A stretch of DNA of 64,000 bases, taken from the NCBI GenBank assembly GCA_024036415.1, contig JAMWET010003067.1, positions 12,501 through 76,500 of the forward strand, given 5' to 3'. Below, piece after piece: positions 1 to 12,720 of the stretch. Made by a program: the position numbers and the translations under genes. The first letter of the stretch is position 1, and every line of letters starts with the position of its first letter. Source of the DNA: Prochilodus magdalenae. Its lineage: Eukaryota; Chordata; Actinopteri; Characiformes; Prochilodontidae. Below the pieces are notes generated by a model that ran no database searches, had not been told where the DNA came from, and was given only the letters and a program-made list of their open reading frames with translations.

Positions 1-655
1 CTACTGCTACTGCAATCACCACTACTTCCAACACCTTTACTACTGCTACTGCAATCACTACTACTTCCAACACCTTTACTACTGCTACTGCAATCACTAC
101 TACTTCCAACACCTTTACTACTGCTACTGCAATCACTACTACTTCCAACACCTTTACTACTGCTACTGCAATCACTACTACTTCCAACACCTATACTACT
201 GCTACTGCAATCACTACTACTTCCAACATCTTTACTACTGCTACTGCAATCACCACTACTTCCAACACCTTTACTACTGCTACTGCAATCACTACTACTT
301 CCAACACATTTACTACTGCTACTGCAATCACTACTACTTCCAACACCTTTACTACTGCTACTGCAATCACTACTACTTCCAACACCTTTACTACTGCTAC
401 TGCAATCACTACTACTTCCAACACCTTTACTACTGCTACTGCAATCACTACTACTTCCAACATCTTTACTACTGCTACTGCAATCACTACTACTTCCAAC
501 ACCTTTACTACTGCTACTGCAATCACTACTACTTCCAACATCTTTACTACTGCTACTGCAATCACTAATACTTCCAACATCTTTACTACTGCTACTGCAA
601 TCACTACTACGTCCAACACCTTTACTACTGCTACTGCAATCACTACTACTATTGC
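1..655. repeat. 39-bp minisatellite, about 16 copies
   Basis: A unit of the form CTACTGCTACTGCAATCACT followed by ACTACTTCCAACACCTTTA repeats head to tail every 39 bases from the window edge, with only scattered single-base differences. The array probably continues to the left. Because 39 is divisible by three, the minus strand stays open and yields a 13-residue hydrophobic repeat, which I regard as non-coding. Confidence 0.95.
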
Positions 656-958
656 AATCATTACTACTACTAACACCTTACTGCTGTTGCAAACATTTCT
701 ACTACTGCAGTCACTACTACTACTGCAATCACAATTACTGCAAGCACGCTTACTACTACTGCTGCAATCACTACTACTACTACTACTACAAACATATTTG
801 CTACTACGGCTGCAATCACTACTACAAACACTTACTACTGCTGCAATCAGTACTACTACAAATACATTACTACTATGACTACAGCAATCACTACTACTAC
901 TTCAGTCGCATTTACAACAGCACTCACTATTTCACCAACAACAACTACTACAAGTAAT
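656..958. repeat. Degenerate CTA/CTG trinucleotide-rich tract
   Basis: Continuation of the minisatellite in decayed form: runs of ACT/CTA broken by GCAATCA and ACAAACA words, with no regular 39-base period. It looks like the ancestral simple sequence from which the minisatellite was amplified. Confidence 0.8.
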
Positions 959-1187
959 CATGTGTATGAGTATATTCTGCCGATATAGTATGCTGCACAG
1001 CAGGAGCTTGAGCTGCAGAAAAAAAGACTTTTAAGATTAAGCCTGTGATTGATGTCCTGTCTATCAACTCATTTTTAATGCTTAACTTAATAATAAATGA
1101 CAGTGTTTGTGTAATTAAGCACACATCTAGATTAAGATTAGTGTCATAAGAGCTTTCTTTAATGTAGATACTTCATCAAATATGCTC

Positions 1188-1239
<52 letters not shown>

Positions 1240-2763
1240 TGATCTATGTTGGTATTTCCCTATTTTTTCTTTTACTGTCCCTGCATCATGTATTTGCTAC
1301 ACTTTGGATGATGGGAGGGTAAGCATGCTCTGACTTTAGCCCTAATGACAGTTATTTGCATAGTGTATGTGGCATTCTTACGATAGAAAAACAAAAAGAG
1401 AAGAAAAATCAACACTGCCATCCAGTGGCCTACTGGATATTTGCTACACTTTGGGCTAGGAATGATAAAACCAGTTTATCATAGATCAACTTGAAAACCT
1501 AAGTAAGTATATGATCTTATCCCGTATAATCTTAATCCCGTAATATCCCAGAACTGTTACATACTACTATTTTAGAACTTACTGTGTAGTCATTACATAT
1601 TCGCCCATGTAAACTTCAGGAGACATTCTAAAGCAGAAGTGTGTAGTTAAAGTTTGGCCACATTTGCAAGTCTGTATTTTGCAAATACAAACATTATATT
1701 TGGCATTTAAGGAGAACAAAGCATTGAGCGTAATGTGATAAAGCACAGTAAAATTATTATTGACAATAATAAGATGATATATATTTTAAGTGCAATAGAG
1801 TCAATGTCACTGTCTAATGTGCCTGTATCTGTTTTTTATAGATTGGAACATAACAGCTGCCTTTTACATTGTGTAATAATAATAAAAAATAATTTTATAA
1901 CCTTTACATTGTGTTATAATCTTATCAACAACTGATTTTCCTGGCTGAATGTTTCAGATATGTTCTTCACCTGAGTCTAAACAATGAAAGAAGAGTAGCA
2001 GTGTCCTACATGCAGAAATGCCTGACTATGTCAATAAACATGCCACAGTCTGTTGTCTACTCATATAGTGATCAGCTATAACCTTAATACTTCCTCTTTA
2101 TATCTACACTTATTGTCCATTTTATCAGCTCATCTTACTATTTAGATGCACTCTGTTTTTATCTATTTACCTATATTAAAAGTAAAGCATGTTTCTTATG
2201 TCTCCTGTAAAGTTACCGGTTTGTTTTGACAGCTGCAATATATTATTAATAAATATTAATGGAATTGATGTCTACATCTGAAAGTAAATTCAGTGCATCA
2301 TTTTGCTTGCATTTATATTTAAAGAGAGCAGTTCTTTTTGTCTGTAAAAACATGTTCTAATTTCTCTACCTTTAGCTATAGCTAAACTATTAAACCCACA
2401 AACATCCTGTGTACGTTTGCTTCTTAAGCAAATTCCCAGTGGCTGAGAGGCTTACAGCTGAACTGAAGAGTGAAGGTTAATCAAAACTCTTCTTCAGCAC
2501 CCTGGTGCCAATCTAATCTTGGCTAAGTATTGCACTTGCTTGGAGATATTTGCTAGGTTTGTCAGTGTTACATTACTCACATGTGAAGAAAGATCTGTAT
2601 ATGAATAGCAGGGTCTCCTGGCAAAGAGAGGTAGTGGAGCACACTGCAGTTCTGCTTACTGTCCTCCAACCACAAGCTGATTAACCCATTAAATATATTA
2701 AAGGACTAGTACACATTTCATCCTAAATCTAATTGTAGACAAGATCAAAAGAACCAGTTGACT
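959..2763. other. Non-coding stretch with a GA microsatellite and a MITE fragment
   Basis: No gene is recognisable. It contains a (GA)n run at 1191-1233. A fragment at about 2101-2160 reads like the end of the palindromic element at 44886-45623 (shared words TTGTCCATTTTATCAGCTC and GATGCACT). The rest is AT-rich single-copy-looking DNA. Confidence 0.6.
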
Positions 2764-2766
2764 CAC

Positions 2767-3625
2767 TTATTTAATGTGGGCAAAAGTATGCGGACACCTC
2801 GCCATTACACCTATATACAGTAAGTGTGTATATCTTTGCAGCTATAACAGTGCACACTCATCTGGGAAGGCATTCCATACTACTTGTATACTTGTGCCCA
2901 CATACTATGTCCTGTGCCCAAAGAACAGTTGCCCTGAAGTTGGAGGTATAAAGTTGTCTACGTATGTCTTTGTATGCTGTCATAATAATATTATTGTTCA
3001 CTGGAACTAAGGAGTCGAGCCCAAAACCTGAGAAACAACCCCAGGCTGTTATCCCTTCTCCCCCAAACAGCTGGCATCATGTATTCTGGTAGGTGAGATT
3101 CTTCTGGCATCTGCCAAACTCAGACTCGTTCAACAGACTGTCACAAGGTAAAGCATGATTCATCACTCCAGAGAACGCTCTTCCACTGCTTAAGAGTCCA
3201 GTGCAGCATGCTTTATGCCACTTCAGCTGACACCTGGCATTGCACGTTTTGTTTCCTAGGCTTGTGTTGGTTTACTCAGGCATGCAACTCATGCATGGAA
3301 ATTCACTTTATAAAGTTCATAACGCAGAGCTCTTATGTTGATATTACTTCCAGAGGCACTTTGGAACTCTGTGGTTAAAGATTTAATAAAGTATGCTATG
3401 CACCTCAGATGGCATCTCCCCACTAGTGTCTATCACTTTGTGGCTAAGCTCATGTTGCTCTGAGATGCTTCCATTTCACAATAATAGCACCTGCAGTTAA
3501 CCAGGGCAAATCTAGCACAGCATACATTTGTGGCAACAGTGGCACTACACAACTGTGCCATGTTTAAAGTCACCGATCATTTCAGTATAACTCATTTTAC
3601 TGGCAATATTTGTATATCGTTACTG
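2767..3625 (-). mobile_element. Decayed Tc1/mariner-like transposon, antisense
   Basis: It begins with a terminal-repeat-like sequence, GGGCAAAAGTATGCGGACAC, and continues with the minus-strand body of a common teleost Tc1-like transposase gene (recognisable words near 3130-3220: CCAAACTCAGACTCGTTCA, CACTCCAGAGAACGC, CTTAAGAGTCCAGTG). Stops and indels break the frame everywhere, so it is a fossil. Same family as the shorter sense copy at 33147-33745. Confidence 0.7.
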
Positions 3626-3639
3626 TCAAGGAAAACAGG

Positions 3640-3790
3640 CATCTCCAACATAGCAACTTTACAGCAGAGGCCAAAAACCTTATTTAATCTGAATGGAAGT
3701 CAATGGAACCAGATGTCTTTACTATATGTTTTGGGACATTTCTGTTGGTCCATTCTTCATGGAATATCCACACACTGTAAACAGTAGCTC
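3640..3790. repeat. Dispersed repeat, second copy at 41300-41470
   Basis: Shares the words GGAAGTCAATGGAACCAGA, GGTCCATTCTTCATG-like and TCCACACAC-like with 41300-41470 in the same order and orientation. It has no coding content. Confidence 0.55.
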
Positions 3791-3869
3791 ATGTGATTAA
3801 ATGACTCATAAAGGTAAAAATTAGCAAAAACAGAGATGCATATTTTTCTTAGGTAGGACTGACATTGTG

Positions 3870-4570
3870 AGACATGCAAATGATTAAAGTTTCACGTTGG
3901 ACCACACATGTGGCGTAGGCAAGAACAGCCTTATTGCTGTACATGACCTACCCAACAGTGAGTAAGGACATTCAGTGAGCAGTGACACCCTCTATGAATC
4001 AACCTGTAAGTCCAGCACCATTGGCAGACAACTGCACAACACAGTGTCATGCAGACCGTTACAAGACTGCCCTTAACACCACATCAACTACGCCAAAGAC
4101 TACAATGGTGTTGTGCCACACTATCATGGAGAGACCCAGAATAGGAGTGGGTCATCTTCAGTGACAAAGTCCTGCTTCTGTCTCAGTGGAGATGACCAAA
4201 TCATCCAACAAAACTCTGTCCAACAAAACAATGTGTAGTCAGGCACCGTAGTCAGCACCACATGAATGGTTTGTTGTCGCATTATGGGATTCACATATAC
4301 CAGGGATTGTGTAAGAATAACTAAGCTGCATGGGATGGGTTATCGTAAGACACCATTAGGAACCTCTGCAACTTCATGCAGAGACATCTGGCATGTTGCT
4401 TTAATAAACATGGCAGCCGGGCACCATACCGAGACACTACTTCTGTATGTCTGGCTCAGTAAATCTTGCTCATATCAGTCTAAATGTATCATCATTTATT
4501 GTTCCTGGTAACCTCTATCTTCCTTCCAAAAGGCACTGCCATCCCACACTTCCTTCTGGGTGCATCTGAG
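3870..4570 (+). mobile_element. Decayed Tc1-like element, sense copy
   Basis: Contains transposase-gene remnants GTGGGTCATCTTCAGTGACA (about 4147) and GTGACACCCTCTATGAATCAACC (about 3982), and a 3' half that encodes scraps such as LHGMGYRKTPLGTS and NMAAGHHTE. The 3' half (4266-4570) is matched in reverse at 52515-52860 and more weakly at 18822-19040. Related fragments lie at 13310-13440 and 21290-21500. No intact frame. Confidence 0.65.
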
Positions 4571-6954
4571 TGTATTTTACCATATTTATTTCCACTATAT
4601 CGGGTGGTCCTAATCTTCGCTAGTAAACATTTCCTAAACAATCACAAGGCTGACGTCTTTTGCCCCACCCACACAAAAAGGAGTCAGAGAAAAGCAATCT
4701 AAAGCTAACCCAGCATAGACCACCTGTCTAAATCTGCCTGTCACCAATTCATTCTTTATCTATACACCAACTTTGTTTGTCCATGTTTGTTTGTTCTTTT
4801 ATTCACACTTTGTTTTGTCTGTCCAATCATTCCTCTGCACGTCTGTTTCATCTATTGCTTTATCTGTCTGTTTGTTCATTCATCCGTCCATCCATCCATC
4901 TGCACATCTGTCCGCCCATGACATCATCACATAAAGCTATATCATATTTGTAGTTCTGGAGCTTCAGATTGAGTGATGAAGCAGACTAGGAGTGTTGAAT
5001 AGAGAGCTGTCAATCAAGCTGCTCAATAGACACACTCACAGAGCTAACTGAGAGGTCTGATCAGTGGTCTTATAAAAACTTAGATTTAACTTTGTGTTCT
5101 CCTGGCCCTTATAGGCTGCCTGTTTTCAGTGACTGTACAATTTTAGTTCCAATGTGGAAAAAAGGCAGGAAAGGAAACTAGTGGTGGGTTTAAGGGGTTA
5201 ACGGCTAAAAGTGTTGGACTCATTTCAGAGCCAAAGTTTTCTCTTCTCCTTTCTTATTCCGTATGAATGCATTATTCCACTGTTACATCCTGCCTGCTTC
5301 TTTTCTCTGCATAATGAGAAAGATAGATTCGTCAAATCTCTCTTTCTCCTTCTCTCATTTTCTCTCTCTCAGTCCGACTCACACATACACAAACATGGGC
5401 GAACGTTTCTCTCTGAGTCTCAAAGCAATAAAAATGGTTGATAGTGTTTCTCTTTTAATAAGGCCCTTAGCCACTGTGAAAGTGCTTATAGCATAAGAAG
5501 CTAAAATTACCCAGAACGGATGTGTGCGTCTTCAATCTTCACACCATTTCCTCAAGAAACAGCAAAAGCAGTATTAAAAGACAAAATGTGCTGATTTTAT
5601 TTACCTTGATTTGCCTGTAACTGCAGTATTGTGTAGATTAGAACATTGACAATGCAGTGCTGGAGGAGGAAGACATCGTTTAAGATTTAATTGGTTTATT
5701 ATCTGGGGGCGCTTTCATGAAGCAGGATTCCTAACCAGAGCAGCCAGGTCCTTTACGGCTCTCTTTGTTTATCTCTTTGTGGCATCAGTCACATTGCAAA
5801 CATTGTTTTTCAGCTGGTGAGATAGGCATACTACACAGGTGTCAACAATGTAAAGCAACTGACTGTTTCATATGATATGTATCTCACCTGATAGTCATCT
5901 CTAAACAATCCTTCCTCTATCAGGCAACGTAACAACTTAAATTGATCCTACAGTGAGATTGGCAGTGGCAGTAAGTTAGTCAGAGATAATAGTTTGGTGT
6001 TATTAAAGACCATCTAAGGCTAAATATGCTATGCTGAATGCGATTAAAACATTGTGTGCTAATTTAAATATCGATGCACCTGTGCACATACCTTTTATCT
6101 GTTGTTTTAATTAAGTTTGCTTTAAAATAATAAAGAAAACACTTGATGAGCCCTTTTCAACAGTTAACGCTGTTTGTGCTAGCTTTAGTGTGACTCATCT
6201 CAGTGTGTGATATAACCTGTTCTGGGTCTCACACTGGCTGGCTTCTCCAGCATTGGCTGACTGCTAACTCATTCACTATTGGGCCATTTACACTAGATTC
6301 AAAATCCACAAAAATGCTTGGTTCGCTCTTTTTTCTTCGGGAAATGCTCTTTACCAGTTTGTTTTTTGGTTTTCCACACACAAGCAGAGATACTTCACCT
6401 CTCTATTGCCTTTGGATTATAAAATGAGTGACAAACTCCACCAGCCTCTTGGAAAATTGTGCAAGTTGTCAAGAGGTTAATTAGCAGGTCCCAGACGCCC
6501 AAGGACATCCTGGATTTTTCACTTTGGTTCATTTAAAGGTTTAAAAGTTCTGCCGCTAAACCACCTCTGTCGCTAAACCACCACCTTCTCTAATCTGACT
6601 GCAAACATGTATTTCAGAATCTTTTTTCAACAGGTCAGTGCAAGTCTGCCGGTTTATTTATATCGAATTAAATGTTTTTAAATGTGCTTCTCTGAGTGCC
6701 ACTACATTTATCTTTGTGCTACTGAACTATGAGCTAAAAAGTCTGATGTGTTGCCCTTTAAGGGTCTCTTTTAGTGACAGCATGGTTTATATATAGAACC
6801 ACAACTTCTCAAAGATCTTTTTAAATTTTCAACTTTGTCATAGAACAGAAAACTGTAAGAAATAAGGAGAGTTGGGTACATAAAACTGAACCTTAAACAC
6901 TCCTCCTTCAAGGAGGACAGTAAAACAATCCAAAATTCTAAACTGTTACATAAG
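4571..6954. other. Intergenic stretch, nothing recognised
   Basis: No open frame with family resemblance, no RNA gene and no clear repeat. There is a pyrimidine-rich stretch with TCCATC/TGTC words near 4720-4910 and a CT-rich tract near 5335-5380. Whether it holds conserved non-coding elements cannot be judged from one sequence. Confidence 0.4.
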
Positions 6955-6960
6955 AGAGGA

Positions 6961-6995
<35 letters not shown>
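6955..6995. repeat. (GA)n microsatellite
   Basis: An almost uninterrupted GA dinucleotide run with a few early A insertions. Confidence 0.9.
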
Positions 6996-7121
6996 CAACA
7001 ACAACCTGCTGTATTAATGCTGTATTTTTTTTTTTAATTTTTGATGACTGAAGCAGATCATCTTAAACTGCAAGTTTCATAGTGAATAACAACTTTGTGC
7101 TGATGTGGAGATCAAAAGCAA

Positions 7122-7177
7122 GTAGCTAGCATAGGTAACGTTACCTACTAGCAAACCCCAATAGCTAGCATAGGTAA
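7122..7177. repeat. Duplicated TAGCTAGCATAGGTAAC motif with a 16-bp palindrome
   Basis: TAGCTAGCATAGGTAAC occurs twice about 30 bases apart. The first copy runs into TAGGTAACGTTACCTA (7132-7147), a perfect palindrome. No function inferred. Confidence 0.7.
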
Positions 7178-7324
7178 CTGACTTTACAGGGAGGTTAATT
7201 TCATTTCCCTACTTGTATCTATTTGGACATGTTGCTTATGTGTGAGCTTGTTTCATTTTAGAGCAAAATTAGTGTGTAAAACTGCATCTAGGCATATTTC
7301 ACCACAGCCAAGTTAAATACAGAA

Positions 7325-7417
7325 CCAGTCAAAAGTTTAGACCCACCCAACTAAATAGATGTTTTTGGTAATCTTAAAGACTCTACAGGCTTACACCTAA
7401 CAGCTCCAACTAATGAT

Positions 7418-7492
<75 letters not shown>

Positions 7493-7560
7493 TATATATA
7501 CCTTCCATGGTGACAGTAGATTTCTACACATGATATTTTCCTTATTTCAAACATTAGCTG
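7325..7560 (+). mobile_element. Partial copy of the AAAAGTTTAGACC MITE family, split by a TA microsatellite
   Basis: The opening (CAGTCAAAAGTTTAGACCCA, CCAACTAAATAGATGTTTTTGG, CTTAAAGACTCTACAGG, CAGCTCCAACTAATGA) matches the start of the fuller copy at 37130-37620. A (TA)n run at 7420-7473 and a mixed TA/CA run to 7500 follow directly. Confidence 0.7.
7420..7500. repeat. (TA)n/(CA)n compound microsatellite
   Basis: About 27 TA units followed by short ACAC and TATA blocks. Confidence 0.9.
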
Positions 7561-8482
7561 CTCGAGTCTTCATGTGTCTTATAAGTCTTCATGTGTCATG
7601 AATGTCACAGTTTCATGCTTGTCCCCACAAGGATTTATCAGCTTGAACCCCGAACTTCTAGAGAAAGCTTTTTATTCAGAGTGTTCTGAAGGCATGTTAA
7701 ATGTGCTTCTATCTAACCTTCAATTTAACCAGACCAAACCAGGCAAATCATTAGGAACAGCTTCTTATGTAAAATGTCTCTGTGAGACAGGCTCCAGATT
7801 TGCTTGACTCGAGGTAAATGTAATGTGACTGAAAACAGTAATCTGGCATGTTTGCATATATTCGCTGAGTAAAGCCGAAGCGGCACTAAACTGCGCATCA
7901 GCACAAGAGCTGTGGATGGAGGACGTGGTGATAAAAGGAGATTTATGGAGCGATTCCAGAGTGACACAAACACTTACGATAGCATCCTGCTGAGAGGAGC
8001 GCTCACATGCAAACATATTCCAAATCCGTCCACAGTCACACACTTACTTTCTCTCGTTTTCTCGCTCACTGTGACTCATCCACAGTGAGCCATAAATCTC
8101 CTCATCTGAATACAAACAATCAAACAAGCAAGGGGGGAAACTGTCTGTGACTGATGACTGGCTACAGTCTCATCTCCAAAGACAGACGGAGCATTTAGAC
8201 ACAGTTTAGCAGCTCTCTGTCTCTCTCTTTAATGTCCCTCTCTCTGGAGATGCGTACATGAATGTTAAAAATGCCTCTGATTTCTTTAAGCTCTTAATGA
8301 GCCCCTTTGGGAATTTTAATACCTTCAAGAACAGCTTCTTCTCGGTCAAGATTCACTTTGTCAAACTAGTCAGCACATGAAGCCTCGGCTTATGAAAAGA
8401 CCTCCTTAAAAAACAAGGCTTTAAAAAACTTCCAGGAAACAATTCATTATACAAATGTGCTTCATTAAGCAGGTAGGCTATT
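7560..8482. other. Intergenic stretch, possibly with conserved non-coding sequence
   Basis: No gene or repeat recognised. The part near 7860-8060 is less AT-rich and non-repetitive, so it would be worth checking by alignment. I see no splice-bounded open frame. Confidence 0.3.
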
Positions 8483-8645
8483 AGGCCAGAGGTTCCCAAC
8501 CCTGCCTCTGCTCTGTCCTGCACATTACAGTGTTTATTTCAGCTCAGTAAAGGCTTATGCTACTCTAATCAGTTGGATCACATATGTTAAAAAGGAACAA
8601 TACCACATTATGCCCGGATCAGGGACACTTCAGGACCAGGACCAT
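8483..8645 (+). repeat. Dispersed repeat containing GGTTCCCAACCCTG
   Basis: Shares GGCCAG.GGTTCCCAACCCTG, ATCAGTTGGATCA and CAGGACCAGG in order with 10556-10700. Further related pieces lie near 17478-17510 and 55545-55700. Non-coding. Confidence 0.65.
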
Positions 8646-8737
8646 ATTAGAAGTTAGAAGAGAAAGTAGTCAGAACACAACTGGGAACAACTCACCATTT
8701 TCCGTCTGGTTCGCAGAGGGTGTCATCAGTTAGAAGG

Positions 8738-8966
8738 TAAGAAACACCCTGGACAGGCTTCGCTTATTCCAGGGGTAATTTAGCATCTCCAGTTCACCAG
8801 ACAGCATGTCTTTGGACTGTGGGAGGTAAACCACACAGACACGGGGAGAACACGCAGACTCCACACAGAACCGATCACAGACGCCCCAGCAGGTAAGTGA
8901 ACCCAGGTTCTTCTTGCTGTGAGGCAACAGCACTACCAACTGTGTCACTGTGCCACATTTAAGAAC
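8738..8966 (-). mobile_element. tRNA-derived SINE, reverse orientation
   Basis: Read on the minus strand from 8966, it starts with a tRNA-like head (GGCACAGTGACACAGTTGGT, then GCCTCACAGCAAGAAG and a B-box-like CTGGGTTCA). It continues into the usual SINE body containing the complement of CATGTCTTTGGACTGTGGGAGG. This is a repeat family common in fish genomes. Confidence 0.7.
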
Positions 8967-10555
8967 AACTCCCAAAAGACAGTTCTTTGTGTAATCTTCA
9001 CTTGGTTTATCTAGAAGCAACTAGAAGTGCTTATATGAACAAATCATAGATCTGTACCTTCATTACATTTTTACCCTATAAAATTTCCTTTTATCAACTC
9101 TTATTTAAGAAAACAGGCCCCATTCAGCAATCGTTCCTAGGATGACATTTCTTCTTAAAACCCATTTATTCGGGTAACATTCATATATCTTTTTTTTCTA
9201 AATTACCAAATGTTAAAAAAATATATTTATTTTTCTTACATAATCTTGCTTTTTTAGGGTACACTGTGTGGTAGCATTGTGTGGCAGTTGAGAGAAATGA
9301 TGTCTAACATTTAATAGAAATAAATCAATTTAAAATATATTTTTTTATCTTCTTCTTTTTGTAGTTCTATCTCATTTTCAAAAGAAACTGTGTTTGCATG
9401 ACTAAACCTTTTGGTGTGATGCTTTAATTATTAAAAACTAAACTCTCATTTAAAACCACACATAAGAGAAACCACTTCCCTAAAACATGAAGCACAAACC
9501 AACAGTGATGTGAATAATGTAAATACTAATCAAACCTATTACATTATATAACAGATGCTGTCTGCTTCATGACATTACTGGGCTACTCACTTCTAAAATT
9601 GCATAATCTACCAGTTAAATGCCTTATAAAGTTACATTTCCAAAATAAGTAAAAACACAAAATTATTCTATAAGTAATATTTCAAATGTAAAACTAAACA
9701 AATACAATGTTCCGCATAAAGTAGACCTCACTTGCTACTAAACAAATCCATTCCACTGTCCCAGAATGTTGCTTCAAGGCAACAATCATTCTTTAGCACT
9801 TTCTCATGACATAAAAATGATTTATATAAAACTGAATATTAATAACCAAATAAACCACAGATTTAAATCACATTTTTGTACTGGATGAAAAATGGCAGCG
9901 TAAAGCAAATTATCCACAAGCTGCACCATGGTACAAAAAAATGCCCACTGCAGTAAAGCAGCTTTGCAGAAAGGCTGTGTGCACAGAGTGGTTCTATCAA
10001 GGGGAATCCAGTGTGCATAGTCACAACAGACAGGGCTCAGAGAACATCCCAACCAGTACAGACAAGGCAAATCCATAAGTAAAAACCAGTAGACAAAGCT
10101 AGGGTCAAATACAGGGGAACGCCAAACAAAGAATACAGCTATGAGGGTAAGCACACAGAGACTTCACAAAGCACAAGCCCAAACATAGGAGTGCATTTAT
10201 GTAACCCACTGAGCCCATAAAATGAGTAATAACTGGGTGTAATGATGAAGAGGTGTAGCCAGGGAGGAGTAGGAGCTGAAACGAGCAATTCCAGACTGGG
10301 CAGGTCCAAAGAGTCTTCCCAGAGAGAGGAGACACTGGCTGCATTCAAAAGTACAATACAACATAGTATGTCAAACGTGCCGCCAGCAGAGGTCCATTCA
10401 TTAGTGTTGTATAGTGGAATATGGTTTTTAATGGAGTTGTTGTAACAACCACCAAGAGATTTATTCCTCCATCACTAACCCATTCACCTTCATTAAATAC
10501 GCATCAAGCCAGTAGGCAACACTATCTAATAGAGAGTTAGACTGTTAACCTATAA
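8967..10555. other. Intergenic stretch, nothing recognised
   Basis: AT-rich DNA with short chance open frames on both strands (9822-10348) that show no domain or splice structure. Confidence 0.4.
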
Positions 10556-10700
10556 GGCCAGTGGTTCCCAACCCTGTTCCTAGAGTAGCCCTGTCACATG
10601 AACATGTTTAAATCAGCTAAAGAGGGAATTGTTATCAGTTGGATCATGTGTTGGATCTTTAGTTGGTTGTCCAGGACCAGGTGTACTTCAGCTACAGATG
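10556..10700 (+). repeat. Second copy of the GGTTCCCAACCCTG repeat
   Basis: Same word order as 8483-8645: GGCCAGTGGTTCCCAACCCTG, then ATCAGTTGGATCATG, then GTCCAGGACCAGGTGTACTTC. Confidence 0.65.
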
Positions 10701-12546
10701 TACTCCACTACCAAGCTTTAAAAAAGTGCTATATTAGAAGTTTAGAGAACAGGCAAAATAAGACCCTGTTTCCACAATCACTTCATGTGACCAATAAGGG
10801 GAATGTATCCTGATGTGATTTTAGCCACATGAGTTATACTTGGTTAAACGTGTCTCAGGTTAATCGGACTAAAGTCTAATTACTAAGTGGGATGAAATGT
10901 GCATATCTGCTCATTACTGCACATTTCATCCCAGCTGTTTATCTGTAGGTGTATATTTGGTTTTCCACACTAGAGTTAGTGGAGTCAGTCCATGCTGTAA
11001 TTAGGCATTTTGTTTCATCTGGTCCCTGACCATATGCATCCTTCATGATTATGGACCATATGCGTCCTCCACGATCTTTTTCGCAGACACAGATCACATG
11101 CCCAGTCACATATTGCATGGGGTGGAGTTTGTCCTGGAAAGGGGTTTGCTGTACTGAGAGTGGTTTTGGTTATTGAATGTGTCTTGGAGAAATAGATGCA
11201 TTTAAACCACCATAACAGGTTTCTCTAATGCATCTCAGCGCCGTCACAAGCAGACACACTAACAGCTTTTTCCCAGAGCTGTAACACTCATTAACAGCAG
11301 TCACCTTGTCCTTTAAACAATGAACATAATTTTATTTAACCGAGTCTTGCGGTATTACAATAACTCCTCTGTAACATATGGCTTAATTGCACAGCTGTAC
11401 AGATTCTGTAAATAATAGCTTTTATAATTTATCTCTGCTTAGGCTCACTTATATATAAAAATAGCCATAGAAATATGAGTACAGATATTTATATATCTCT
11501 GTAGTTCCTTTCCTGGCCCTTTATTCTTATACTTAAACTTTATTCTACTTATTGTATCTTGTAGACTTTCCCCTAAGTGTAATACAGTCTCTTTTCTTGT
11601 TATGTCATACGTGCATACATATGCATGCTCCCACCAAGACAAATTTGTTGTATGTGTGAAATACTTAGCTAAAAATATGATTCTGATTCTGATTACGATT
11701 CCAGTGACAAGATTTGAACATTTTGAATGTGTCTTGGGAGCATTTACACTTATATTTGTATGTCGTATCCCGACATGATCCTAAAACTTGACATGGAAGA
11801 AATGGCCAACTATAAATGGGGTCAAAGAAATACATTCATTGTCTGTTTGTCCATTTTGTTCATTGTATGCTTTTGTACATTTAAGCAAATGGCAAATGGC
11901 AGGTCAAATGCAAATGGCAGGTCAGAGAGCTTCAGTTCTAGGAAGCAGCCTTTATAAATAATGTTTACAAACAATGTTTATGTTCCAAGAAACAATTCAC
12001 TATATGAGTTCACTTCATGAAGTGGTCAGACTATTCAGTTTTATAGGGGAAAAATCAAAAGAGCTACTGTCCATTTTATGCTTATGTTTCATTCCAAGAA
12101 CCTAATTTCTAAAAAGCATTCATTAAAACAATGTTTACTAGCAGAAGACTCATTATATAAACTCACTTCGTTAAGCGGTTAATGTACCAGGAATTTGTTC
12201 ATGTTCAAGGAGCAAAATAGTGATGCATTCTTTGTCCATTTTCAGCATATTTGAAACTTTCTTTCCTTTCAAGCAAGTGACAAGTCCAACCTGTTTTCCC
12301 TTCCTGCAATGCTGGAGCATTATCCTCTGTTACATTTCTTTTCCAACACTGTAGTGTTCGAGGTCATATCTGACGAAACATTACACTTCTGATAATTAGG
12401 GCGGCCTGTCATACGTGGAACACAGAGGCCTCATTGTTATTAGTAGCTATTGTTGTGAATGTGTTCATTTGACACAGAATTGTGAAGTTAAGCGAAATGT
12501 ATTGCTCATTAAACTCAGTTCAACAGCCCAACAGCATAGGCCAATC
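10701..12546. other. Intergenic stretch, nothing recognised
   Basis: No gene. A small tandem duplication AAATGGCAGGTCAAATGC/AAATGGCAGGTCAGAG is visible near 11886-11930. No other structure seen. Confidence 0.4.

Positions 12547-12589
<43 letters not shown>
12547..12589. repeat. (GA)n microsatellite
   Basis: GA dinucleotide run with one AA interruption near its start. Confidence 0.9.
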
Positions 12590-12591
<2 letters not shown>

Positions 12592-12654
12592 AACCACACT
12601 AAACCAAACTCATCCAAAAGCTCTTGGTACCCCATTTCATAGTCTGAATGATTG

Positions 12655-12720
12655 TGTTTGTGTGTGTGTGTGGGTGTGTGTGTGTGGGTGCCTGGGTGTG
12701 TGTGTGCGCGCATGTGTGTA
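12655..12720. repeat. (GT)n microsatellite, interrupted
   Basis: GT run interrupted by GGGT and GCCTGGGT, with a GCGCGC block near 12706. A shorter GT run follows near 12838-12854. Confidence 0.85.

Noticed and set aside
1..655. CRISPR-like array
   Set aside because: Units are contiguous with no unique spacers, and the genome is a vertebrate.
191..676. 161-residue hydrophobic repeat protein on the minus strand
   Set aside because: It exists only because the minisatellite period is a multiple of three. The sequence is a 13-residue translation of simple DNA.
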